From Caldilineaceae bacterium (lineage in GTDB: Bacteria; Chloroflexota; Anaerolineae; Caldilineales; Caldilineaceae), in NCBI GenBank assembly GCA_020634815.1, contig JACKBA010000034.1:1-64000 (forward strand): a stretch of 64,000 nucleotides of DNA, read 5' to 3'. Numbering within the stretch: the first letter of the stretch is position 1; each line of letters opens with the position of its first letter. Shown here one piece after another: positions 43,838-52,573 of the stretch. A program made the position numbers and the translations under genes. The notes beneath the pieces are model-generated. The model was given only the letters and a program-made list of their open reading frames with translations. It made no database searches and was not told the DNA's origin.

Positions 43838-44668
43838 ATGCAAGACTCCATGACGCAGTTCCCTGACGACGCTCTGCCCGAAGATGCGCAGGTCGACACC
43901 GGACAAGATGAGTTCGGGGAGGTCGACGGCGTACCGTTCGATGACGAAGCGGCTGATGTCGTTGCGGCTGACATCGCACCGGCTGATGAGGTGCAAACCG
44001 CCGCCCCTGAGCCTCCGCCCGTGCGCGTGCTGCCGCTCGACAGGACGCTGGCCTTCAACCACTGCCAGACCTACGCCATGTTCCTGCTGGAGCAAGAGGA
44101 TCAAGGGCGCCTCCTGACGCAACGCTATGCAGAAACGCGCCTCCTGCCGGCTGTGCAGGACGCCATGGCACACTATCCCGATATTTTGTCGATCCTTGCG
44201 CTGGTCGACGGCGAGGATCCCGACACGGTCGCCGTTCTGCCCATCATCACACGGCTGGTTGATAGCGCACCGCGCATCCAGTTGCGCGTGCTCGCCGACG
44301 AAGATGATCTCACCGCATTAGCCATGCTTTTGCCGGATCTCGACGTCGACGCGGCGCTGGAAGAATGGGATCTGCCCCAGTTCCTCATCTTTGACGAGGA
44401 TTGGGAACTGCAAGGCCAGTGGGGACCGCGGCCGGCTGCGGTCGAGCGGAACCTGGAGGCATGGCTCTCCCGTTATCCTGATTACGAGGCGCTTGCGGAA
44501 GATGAGAGCGAGGCCGGCCTGGCGCGTTTTGCAGAATTGACCGAGAAATTGGTTCAAGAGATGCGGATCTGGTACAACAGCGGATCGTCCGCCAACTGCC
44601 AGACGGAGTTCTGCGATATGCTGACCAGCCTGCAAGCGCCGGATGAGGCAGGCGAGGTTGAACGGTGA
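43838..44668 (+). CDS. Thioredoxin-like fold protein without CxxC
   Basis: 276 residues, cytoplasmic. About 60 acidic, disordered N-terminal residues precede a domain resembling the Thioredoxin_9 family: a helix with 'FLLEQEDQGRLLTQRYAETR', strands 'LSILALVDGEDPDTVAVLP', 'IQLRVLADED', and the typical 'LPQFLIFDEDWELQGQWGPRPA' before 'RNLEAWLSRYPDY'. The active-site CxxC of redox thioredoxins is absent; the cysteines lie elsewhere (NCQTEFC near the C-terminus). It ends 27 bases before the Sco1-like gene and shares its promoter, which fits a role around thiol or copper handling. The family call is moderate. Confidence 0.6.
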   Translation: MQDSMTQFPDDALPEDAQVDTGQDEFGEVDGVPFDDEAADVVAADIAPADEVQTAAPEPPPVRVLPLDRTLAFNHCQTYAMFLLEQEDQGRLLTQRYAETRLLPAVQDAMAHYPDILSILALVDGEDPDTVAVLPIITRLVDSAPRIQLRVLADEDDLTALAMLLPDLDVDAALEEWDLPQFLIFDEDWELQGQWGPRPAAVERNLEAWLSRYPDYEALAEDESEAGLARFAELTEKLVQEMRIWYNSGSSANCQTEFCDMLTSLQAPDEAGEVER

Positions 44669-44695
44669 ACGAACTGGATGCAGGAGTGTTTGCGA

Positions 44696-45307
44696 ATGGT
44701 TGGTAAGTCGTCACGACGACAGATTGTGTGGATCGGATTGCTGGTTATCAGCATCCTGCTTGGCGGGTGCGGTGACTCGTACACGTTCCGGGGTACGCCC
44801 TACGACCCGGTGATCGCTGCACCCCAGATTAGCGGCACGAATCTCGACGGAACGACGTTTCGCCTGGCTGATCTTGGGGATAAGGTGAAGGTAGTATTCT
44901 TTGGCTACACCTTTTGCCCGGATGTCTGTCCGCTGACGCTGGCCAATATGAAGAACGTCTACGAATCGCTCACGCCGGAAGAGCAGGCGCAGTTGGCCGT
45001 CGTCTTCATCACGATCGACCCGGAACGCGACACGCCTGAGCGTCTTGCCAGCTATGTTGGCGCCTTCAACAAGAGCTTCTACGGCATTCAACTGGACGAC
45101 ACATCGCTGGCGCAGGCCAAGAAGGATTACGGCGTCTATGCCGAGAAGCGGGTTCTGGAAGCCTCGCAAAGCGCCGCCGACTACCTGATGGATCACACGG
45201 CCTTTGTCTACGTCATCGACAAAGACAACAACCTGCGCGAGATTTTCCCGCACGATGCACCCAAAGCCGATATTGCCGCCGACGTCACGCACCTGATGGG
45301 ACGCTGA
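44696..45307 (+). CDS. Sco1/SenC-type copper chaperone lipoprotein
   Basis: 203 residues. A lipoprotein signal with lipobox LLGGC (Cys25) anchors it outside the membrane. The thioredoxin-fold domain carries the copper site CPDVCP (Cys74, Cys78) and the third ligand His167 in YLMDHTAF, with 'VVFFGYTFCPD', 'LAVVFITIDPERDTPE' and 'YVIDKDNNLREIF'. Sco proteins deliver copper to, or reduce, the CuA site of cytochrome oxidase, but others serve different copper enzymes. No cytochrome oxidase gene is in this window; the nearest copper enzyme is the giant oxidase. ATG 44696 was chosen for the AGGAG 9 bases upstream, not the ATG six codons earlier. Confidence 0.93.
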   Translation: MVGKSSRRQIVWIGLLVISILLGGCGDSYTFRGTPYDPVIAAPQISGTNLDGTTFRLADLGDKVKVVFFGYTFCPDVCPLTLANMKNVYESLTPEEQAQLAVVFITIDPERDTPERLASYVGAFNKSFYGIQLDDTSLAQAKKDYGVYAEKRVLEASQSAADYLMDHTAFVYVIDKDNNLREIFPHDAPKADIAADVTHLMGR

Positions 45308-45314
45308 CCGGGTT

Positions 45315-45336
45315 GCGGGCGCGGAGTATCGCCCGC
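45315..45336 (+). terminator. Possible weak terminator after the Sco1-like gene
   Basis: A 7-bp stem GCGGGCG/CGCCCGC with an 8-base loop, 8 bases after the stop; no clear T tract. Confidence 0.3.
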
Positions 45337-45395
45337 TACTTCTGAATGCGTAGTGCCGATACTCCAAAGAGTGTATGGGGAAGAACGCTCCCGCG

Positions 45396-45404
45396 TGGTA
45401 GAAT
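45396..45404 (+). promoter_or_regulatory. Extended -10 promoter giving a near-leaderless transcript
   Basis: TGGTAGAAT ends 7 bases before the ATG at 45412, so transcription should begin at or one base before the start codon. This position decides the start of the next gene. Confidence 0.65.
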
Positions 45405-45411
45405 CCGGCTA

Positions 45412-46833
<1,422 letters not shown>

Positions 46834-46839
46834 GCCGCT

Positions 46840-47445
46840 GTGCGCGCCTTCGTCGCGATTGTCCTGCCCGAGACCGTTCAGCGTACGCTTGTCACACTCC
46901 AACAGCGGCTGGCGCGCCAGTTGCGCGAGCGCAGGCTTGACGGCGCGTTCCGCTGGACGGCTGCGGCCAACATCCACGTGACCCTGCGATTTCTTGGCGA
47001 GATCGACGAAGCGCAACGGCAGCAACTGGCTTCGCACCTGGCTGCCATTGCCGCCCGCCACCGGAGCTTCGAGGTGAGCGTTGGCGAGTTGGGCTGCTTT
47101 CCCAACTGCCGTCGCCCGTCGGTACTCTGGTGTGGCTTGCAGGGATCGGCAAACATGCTAGGTGCGTTGCAGGGCGAGGTAGAAGCTGCGGCACAGGCGG
47201 TCGGGCTCCCCGCCGAAGAGAAACGGTTCACGCCTCACTTGACCATCGCCCGTGCACAGCGCCAGCGGTCCAGCGAACTGGCCGCCGCGGGCCAGGTCAT
47301 TCAACACGCCGCCGCGACCGCCACCCCTACCGGCCAGGACGCCCCAGGGTTTACTGTCGGCGAAATACTTCTCATGCAGAGTGACCTAACCCGCGCCGGT
47401 TCAGTCTATACTCCATTGGGAGTATACCCATTGCAGCCCAGGTAG
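46840..47445 (+). CDS. thpR: RNA 2',3'-cyclic phosphodiesterase (LigT/ThpR)
   Basis: 201 residues, typical length, starting at a GTG. Both catalytic HxT motifs of the 2H phosphoesterase superfamily are present: HVTLRFLGE near residue 46 and HLTIARAQ near residue 131, with the family start 'RAFVAIVLPE'. It opens 2',3'-cyclic phosphates on RNA ends and can ligate tRNA halves in vitro. It lies 6 bases after the surface-protein gene and is probably co-transcribed. A small palindrome (TATACTCC/GGAGTATA) lies inside its last codons. Confidence 0.92.
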   Translation: MRAFVAIVLPETVQRTLVTLQQRLARQLRERRLDGAFRWTAAANIHVTLRFLGEIDEAQRQQLASHLAAIAARHRSFEVSVGELGCFPNCRRPSVLWCGLQGSANMLGALQGEVEAAAQAVGLPAEEKRFTPHLTIARAQRQRSSELAAAGQVIQHAAATATPTGQDAPGFTVGEILLMQSDLTRAGSVYTPLGVYPLQPR

Positions 47446-47507
47446 TAGCCCTCTCAAGGCCGGGATCTACGCTTGATGGCAGGTAGTAGCGTGGGGTTTC
47501 TGGCGGG

Positions 47508-49127
47508 TTATTGGTAGGTACGCCGGCCATCGGCCAGCGCGTTCTCGGTCTCGGCGGGAAGCGTGGCACGCTGGACCGCGGCAGACTCTGTCCGTTTGCG
47601 CTCGCTCCGTTGCAGGCCGTAGAAAAGCAGCCCAAGCGGCGCGCAGACGACAAGCCCGCTCACCAATCCCCAGATGCTGATCGCGGCGATGCCGATCAAT
47701 TGCGACTGGAACTGGCCGGGGAAATCGGGCTGAAAACCGGCGGCGACAAAGAGACCCGACACACCCTGGCGCGCAACGCCGAGATAGCTGGTCGCCCCCG
47801 TCGCCTGCCAGCCAGCGCCGGCAGCGCCATCGGCAAAGATGCCGGCCAGCAACAGGCCCACGATCGCCGGCATGCCCGCCGTGACGACCAGCCCCGTTGC
47901 GTCGTCGAGTTTGACCAGGTTATCGAGCACATAGGCAATAATCGGCACCGTTGCCCCGGCAAGGAAGCCGGTCAAGAGCGCCGTGCCAGGTTGGAGGAAG
48001 GGAGCCGCGGCCAAGCCTGCAACGGCGCCGGCAGCAAGACCACGCGCCGCCATCGTCGGGTGGCTGTGACCGGAGACGAACCAGGTGTAGAGCAGCGGCA
48101 CCAACGCGCCGGCCACGGCGGAAAGCACGATGTTGACGCTGCCGCGCATCATGCCCAGGTCGGAGAGCGTCTCCACCTGGAGCGGGTTCGCCCAGAGCCA
48201 GCCGATGACGCCGGCCAGGAGCAGCAGACTGCCGGCGACGGTCAGCAGCGGCTGGTAGTCGGGCGGCAACTGCGGCGCGGCTGTGCTGCGGCGCGGCGCC
48301 CAGACGACCAGCGCCACCAGACCGAAGACCGCGGCCAGCAGGAAAACCGTGCCCGCGCCGCCAACGTCGACGAAGCCGTGGCCCAGGGCGATGTTGCGTC
48401 CTAGAGCTGCCAGCCAGCCGCCACCCTGCACCCAGTTGCCGGCCAGCGGATAGACAACGCCGCCCACCAGCAGCGCGATGAGCAGCGTCGCCACGGCCGG
48501 CGCCCGCCCGCGCAGCGCCATCACCGGCAGCAGCGTGGCAGTGAAGAGCCAGGGCAGGTGCGACAGGAAGAGTGCATAGACGAGCGCCGTGACCTCCGCG
48601 CCCGAAAGCAGCCAGCCGCTCAGGCCGGCGACGCCCCAGCCAACGCCCCAGTCGGCCGGCAGCGGGCTCCACTCCCAGACGAGGCCGCGCAGTTCGGGGC
48701 GTGCATAGGCGAGGCCGATCCCGCCGAATTGCAGGGCAAAGCCGACCGCCCAATAGGCGAGCCCGGCCAGGCTCACGGCGGCAACGGCGCCCAAGGCCGC
48801 GTTCCAGGCGCGGTCGCGTTCCAGCCCCGCCACGCCGATCAACACAAGGCCCACCGGCACAAGCATGGCCATGGCCGCAGCCAGCAAATACCAGAACATG
48901 GGTGCCGCCGAAGGTGCGGCCTGCGCCACCGGCGTGCCCTGGCCGCGGGCCACCATTGGCAGCAGGCTGGCCGTCACCGTCAAAAGAAGGAAGGCAAGGT
49001 AGCGGCCGGTGCGCGCGGTGGAAAGCCGGCGCGAGAGAGTGCTGAGCCGGCGACCCTGGCGCTTGCGTTCGATCTGCTCAGGATCGTGGCGTCTATGCGA
49101 TTCCGATGCTGGAGTTACTTCTGTCAT
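47508..49127 (-). CDS. Amt/Rh-like membrane protein lacking the twin pore histidines
   Basis: 539 residues: a basic N-terminus, a signal-like helix, then about 11 membrane segments. The ammonium-transporter layout is visible: 'LAYWAVGFALQFGG', 'YPLAGNWVQGGGWLAALG', 'GHGFVDVGGAGTVFLLAAVFGLVAL', and 'KLDDATGLVVTAGMPAIVGLLLAGIFADG'. In true Amt proteins the last two segments carry the pore histidines (TVVHI and VHG); here they read GTVFLL and VTAG. It may carry a different neutral substrate or act as a sensor. It is convergent with thpR and divergent from the DUF2723 gene. Confidence 0.75.
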   Translation of the reverse strand: MTEVTPASESHRRHDPEQIERKRQGRRLSTLSRRLSTARTGRYLAFLLLTVTASLLPMVARGQGTPVAQAAPSAAPMFWYLLAAAMAMLVPVGLVLIGVAGLERDRAWNAALGAVAAVSLAGLAYWAVGFALQFGGIGLAYARPELRGLVWEWSPLPADWGVGWGVAGLSGWLLSGAEVTALVYALFLSHLPWLFTATLLPVMALRGRAPAVATLLIALLVGGVVYPLAGNWVQGGGWLAALGRNIALGHGFVDVGGAGTVFLLAAVFGLVALVVWAPRRSTAAPQLPPDYQPLLTVAGSLLLLAGVIGWLWANPLQVETLSDLGMMRGSVNIVLSAVAGALVPLLYTWFVSGHSHPTMAARGLAAGAVAGLAAAPFLQPGTALLTGFLAGATVPIIAYVLDNLVKLDDATGLVVTAGMPAIVGLLLAGIFADGAAGAGWQATGATSYLGVARQGVSGLFVAAGFQPDFPGQFQSQLIGIAAISIWGLVSGLVVCAPLGLLFYGLQRSERKRTESAAVQRATLPAETENALADGRRTYQ

Positions 49128-49238
49128 GATTTCTCGATCCGAGCACGTTTGCGCCTGTGGGGGAACAAGACGATGCCGGTCAATCGTTCACGCCATGATA
49201 CCAAAGCCCCCTCTTTTCCCCAAAGCGCATGCAGAATG

Positions 49239-49247
49239 TGGTAGACT
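49239..49247 (+). promoter_or_regulatory. Extended -10 promoter TGGTAGACT
   Basis: TGn followed by TAGACT, about 46 bases before the ATG of the DUF2723 gene, in the divergent region next to the Amt-like gene. Confidence 0.5.
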
Positions 49248-49292
49248 GCCGAACATGACACCTCGCCCACCCGTTTCCCAGAGCAGGCGGCC

Positions 49293-51185
49293 ATGACGCG
49301 TGCTGCCTCACCGCCGGCGCGCGCAGGGATCGTCGCGTGGATCGACCGTGTGGCGCCGTGGCTGGTCGGCCTGGCGTTCTTGCTGCTCTATGCCCGCACG
49401 GCCGCACCCAGCATCGTCGAACTCTTTGACGACACGCTCGAATTCCAGGTGGTGCTGCCGACCTTCGGCATTGCCCACCCCACCGGCTACCCCCTCTTCA
49501 CGTTGGCCGGCGGCGTCTGGAGCCGGCTGCTTCCGGTCGGGAACTGGGCATGGCGCACCAATCTCTTCAGCGCTGTTTGCGCCGCGGCAGCGGTGGCGAT
49601 GCTCTTTGCGCTGACGCGCCGGCTGGTGGGCAGCGACGCCGGCCAACGAGCAAGCTGGGGCGGGCTGGCCGCGGCGCTCATCTTTGGCCTGGGGCCGGTG
49701 TGGTGGATGCAGGCAACGGTGGCCGAGGTCTACGCTCTACACAACCTGCTGGCGGTTGCCATCCTGCTGATGGCCGTGGATCTGCCAGCATCATCCGGAC
49801 GCGCACTTGACCGGCGTATGACGCTGCTGTGGCTGCTGGTCGGCCTCGGGCTGGCGCATCACCGCACGACGGTGCTGCTGCTGCCCGGCCTGGCGTTCTA
49901 CCTGCTGTGGAGTATTCCCGGCGTGTGGCGGCCGCGCATGGTGTGGCTGCTGTGGCTGGGCGCGCTGCTGGCACCGCTGCTGCTCTACGCCTACATTCCG
50001 CTGCGCGCGGCTGCCGGCGTGATGGACCTGAACGGCAGCTATGTGAACACGTGGGCGGGGTTCTGGGACCACGTGCTGGCGCGACGCTACACGAGTTTCT
50101 TCGCCGCCAACGAACTCAGCCGCGGCTATGATGCGGCCGGCTGGCTGATGCTGTGGGTTGCACAGGCCGGCTGGCTGGGTGCGCTGCTGGCTGTCATCGG
50201 GCTGGGCAACCTGGCGAATCCGGCGCGGCGCAAGGGATGGGTCCTGGTGCTCCTGGTGCTGGCAGCCAATCTTGCCTTCACGCTTGCCTATCAGGTCGGC
50301 GACCCCGAAGTGTTCATGCTGCCTGCCTTTCTGTGTGCTGCCGCGCTGGCGGGGGGAGGCGTGGCTCTGCTCCTGGCGCCATTGCGCCGCCCTGCCTGGA
50401 TCGTACTTGCCGGTCTGGCCATCAGCCTGCTGCTGGGTTGGGGGACCGGACGCGGGCCGGCTGTGGATCGCAGCGGAGCCTGGGCAGCGCATGACTACGC
50501 CGTTGATCTGGCCAAGGTCGACTTTGGCCCCGGCAGTCGCGTCATCGGGCTGGAAGGCGAGATGACCGCGCTGAAGTATATGCAGCAGGCGGAGGGGCTT
50601 GGCCTTGCCGCCACACCCATCGTCGCCAACGACGAGGAGATGCGCCGTGCCGCCGTCGCCGAAGGCATCGCCGCGGGTGCGCCCACCTACCTGACGCGCG
50701 AACTGCCCGGTATCGCCACGCAGTACAGCTTCAGCGGCGAGGGGCCGCTGGTGCGCGTCTGGCCGCGCGGGCAGGTGAGCGAGGCGCAGCCCAGCATGCC
50801 GACGGCGCTCTCCCTCCTCGACGATCGCCTGGCCGTGGAGGGCTACGATCTCGCTCGCCTGGACTGGGCCGGCGGACCGGTTCTGCGCCTCACGCTCTAC
50901 TGGCGCCCTGCCACGGAACTGGACAGGGATCTCAAGGTTTCGCTGCGGATTGTGGACGCCGCGGGCAACGTCATTACGCGCCCGGACGGCGAGCCCGCGA
51001 CCCTCGACGCGTCGCCGCTGCGCCAGGTGGCGCCTACCTCAAGCTGGGCGGCCGGCGTCCAGGTGCGCGATGTCTACGACCTGCCTGCGCCGCCATTTCC
51101 CGCCGATGCGCGGCTGCTGGCCATCGTCTACGATGCCGCGACGCTTGCCGAAGCCGGGCGCCTGGAGATCGCCCTGCCGCGCTGA
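49293..51185 (+). CDS. DUF2723-type multi-pass membrane protein (glycosyltransferase C-like fold)
   Basis: 630 residues. About 11 membrane segments form the first 400 residues. The DUF2723 signature is present: an early acidic loop ('SIVELFDDTLEFQVVLPTFG'), then 'IAHPTGYPLFTLAGGVWSRL' and 'WRTNLFSAVCAAAAVAMLF'. Members resemble protein O-mannosyltransferase-type GT-C enzymes that use lipid-linked sugars, with the acidic loop as catalytic site; substrates are mostly unknown. The last 180 residues are a soluble extracytoplasmic beta-rich domain ('LRLTLYWRPATELDRDLKVSLRIVD'), similar in style to the C-terminal domain of the DUF2079 protein in this window. CAGGCGG lies before the ATG. Confidence 0.82.
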   Translation: MTRAASPPARAGIVAWIDRVAPWLVGLAFLLLYARTAAPSIVELFDDTLEFQVVLPTFGIAHPTGYPLFTLAGGVWSRLLPVGNWAWRTNLFSAVCAAAAVAMLFALTRRLVGSDAGQRASWGGLAAALIFGLGPVWWMQATVAEVYALHNLLAVAILLMAVDLPASSGRALDRRMTLLWLLVGLGLAHHRTTVLLLPGLAFYLLWSIPGVWRPRMVWLLWLGALLAPLLLYAYIPLRAAAGVMDLNGSYVNTWAGFWDHVLARRYTSFFAANELSRGYDAAGWLMLWVAQAGWLGALLAVIGLGNLANPARRKGWVLVLLVLAANLAFTLAYQVGDPEVFMLPAFLCAAALAGGGVALLLAPLRRPAWIVLAGLAISLLLGWGTGRGPAVDRSGAWAAHDYAVDLAKVDFGPGSRVIGLEGEMTALKYMQQAEGLGLAATPIVANDEEMRRAAVAEGIAAGAPTYLTRELPGIATQYSFSGEGPLVRVWPRGQVSEAQPSMPTALSLLDDRLAVEGYDLARLDWAGGPVLRLTLYWRPATELDRDLKVSLRIVDAAGNVITRPDGEPATLDASPLRQVAPTSSWAAGVQVRDVYDLPAPPFPADARLLAIVYDAATLAEAGRLEIALPR

Positions 51186-51229
51186 TCAGCCCGGACCACA
51201 ACTCCAAGACAGTATTCAGGCCGCAGTTT

Positions 51230-51257
51230 TTGGGAATACCCTGCGCTATGGAATAAT
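51230..51257 (+). promoter_or_regulatory. Promoter of the SH3 lipoprotein gene
   Basis: TTGGGA, a 16-base spacer, then AATAAT preceded by TGG (extended -10). It leaves a leader of about 140 bases with no recognised structure. Confidence 0.5.
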
Positions 51258-51402
51258 GGAAATGTTTTGATCCGCCCTACCAGAGTGATGGGCGAGATCT
51301 GTGACTGGGTAAATCCCGGCATCTGGCATGTCCGGCCGGCAGTCGCCTGTCTTTTGTGGTATGGGCAGCGGCCGGACAGAAACATACATTGAGGAGTTAG
51401 AA

Positions 51403-52347
51403 ATGAAACTGAAGCAAGTAGTCGTGATGATTGGTCTGTTGCTGATGGTTGCGCTGCTCGCCGGCTGCCAGCCGATTACGGCCGAAGGCATGATGAGCGC
51501 GCTGGCCGGCCAGCCCGTGGAAGATGCGTCGGCCATGGTGGGAGAGCAGGCCATGGCCACCGTCACCGCGCGGTCGCTGCGCGTGCGCGCCGAGCCGAGC
51601 GACAGCGCCGAAGTGGTCACCGGCATCCGCGAGGGCGAGCAGTTCCCGGTCATCGGCCGCAGCAGTGACGGCCTGTGGATCCAGCTCGATATCCCGCGTG
51701 CGCCGGGCGGCAACGGTTGGGTATCCGCCAACTTCGTGACGGTGCAGGGTCCGATCACCGATGCCACCGTCAGCAGCGCTCCGCCGGCCGCCACGGAAGC
51801 CGCAGCCGAAGAGGCAACCCCGGCCCCGACCGAGGAAGCCACCGAAGCCGCGCCGACCGAAGCACCCGCCGAGGAAGCAACACCGGCCCCGACTGAGGAA
51901 GCTGCTGAAGCCGCGCCGACCGAGGCACCCGCTGAGGAAGCGACGCCGGCTCCGGTCGAGGAAGCCGCCGAAGCTGCGCCGACTGAAGCGCCCGCCGAGG
52001 AAGCTGTCGAAGCCGCCCCGACCGAGGCGCCTGCCGAGGAAGCAACGCCGGCCCCGACTGAGGAAGCCGCCGAAGCCGCCCCGACCGAAGCGCCTGCCGA
52101 GGAAGCCGCTCCTGCCGTGACGCCCGAGCCGGGCTTCGCCCTGGTCACGGCCGAGGGCGCTCGCCTGCGCGTGCGCGCCGAGCCGAGCACCGATGCCGAG
52201 ATCGTCGGCTGGGTGCAGCCGGGCGAGATCGTGCCGGTGGAAGAGGTTTCGGCCGATGGTCTGTGGGTCAAGGTGGGCGGTGTCGCCGACACCGAGAACC
52301 CCAACGGCGGCTGGGTTTCGGCCGAGTTCGTGGTGGTCGGCCAGTAA
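51403..52347 (+). CDS. Lipoprotein with two SH3b domains joined by an acidic Ala/Pro/Glu/Thr repeat
   Basis: 314 residues. The lipobox ALLAGC ends the signal peptide. Two bacterial SH3 domains flank a low-complexity linker. Domain 1 has 'TARSLRVRAEPSDSAEVV' and 'GNGWVSANFV'; domain 2 has 'EGARLRVRAEPSTDAEIV' and 'NGGWVSAEFV'. The linker (about residues 128-242) is built from five copies, one shortened, of a 21-residue, 63-bp unit based on EEATPAPTEEA and EAAPTEAPA. SH3b domains often bind cell-wall peptides, so it may be a stalk-like wall-binding lipoprotein. It sits just upstream of the PBP gene. The start is fixed by GAGGAG 6 bases before ATG 51403. Confidence 0.85.
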   Translation: MKLKQVVVMIGLLLMVALLAGCQPITAEGMMSALAGQPVEDASAMVGEQAMATVTARSLRVRAEPSDSAEVVTGIREGEQFPVIGRSSDGLWIQLDIPRAPGGNGWVSANFVTVQGPITDATVSSAPPAATEAAAEEATPAPTEEATEAAPTEAPAEEATPAPTEEAAEAAPTEAPAEEATPAPVEEAAEAAPTEAPAEEAVEAAPTEAPAEEATPAPTEEAAEAAPTEAPAEEAAPAVTPEPGFALVTAEGARLRVRAEPSTDAEIVGWVQPGEIVPVEEVSADGLWVKVGGVADTENPNGGWVSAEFVVVGQ

Positions 52348-52381
52348 GTCATCGCCGACAAGAAACCTGTTCGCAGATTCG

Positions 52382-52431
52382 GACGGGCTGGCCTCTCCGG
52401 TACTTGCCGGCGAGACCAGCCCGTCGTTTTT
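52382..52431 (+). terminator. Terminator after the SH3 lipoprotein gene
   Basis: A 10-bp outer stem (GACGGGCTGG/CCAGCCCGTC) with an inner CCGG/CCGG stem, followed by GTTTTTG. Confidence 0.85.
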
Positions 52432-52573
52432 GTTCGGCAACCGGCATTGCGGTATTTTACCGGCTTGGCACATGGGTCCGGCCGGCAGAAACAAAAGCGC
52501 GGCTCGTGTCGTTCTACTCATGGCGCGGCCGCATACCTGGCCCGCACACAGCGACGATAGAGCGTGATTGACG

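Noticed and set aside
47407..47426. Palindrome TATACTCC/GGAGTATA as terminator of thpR
   Set aside because: It lies inside the coding sequence, before the stop codon, and has no T tract.
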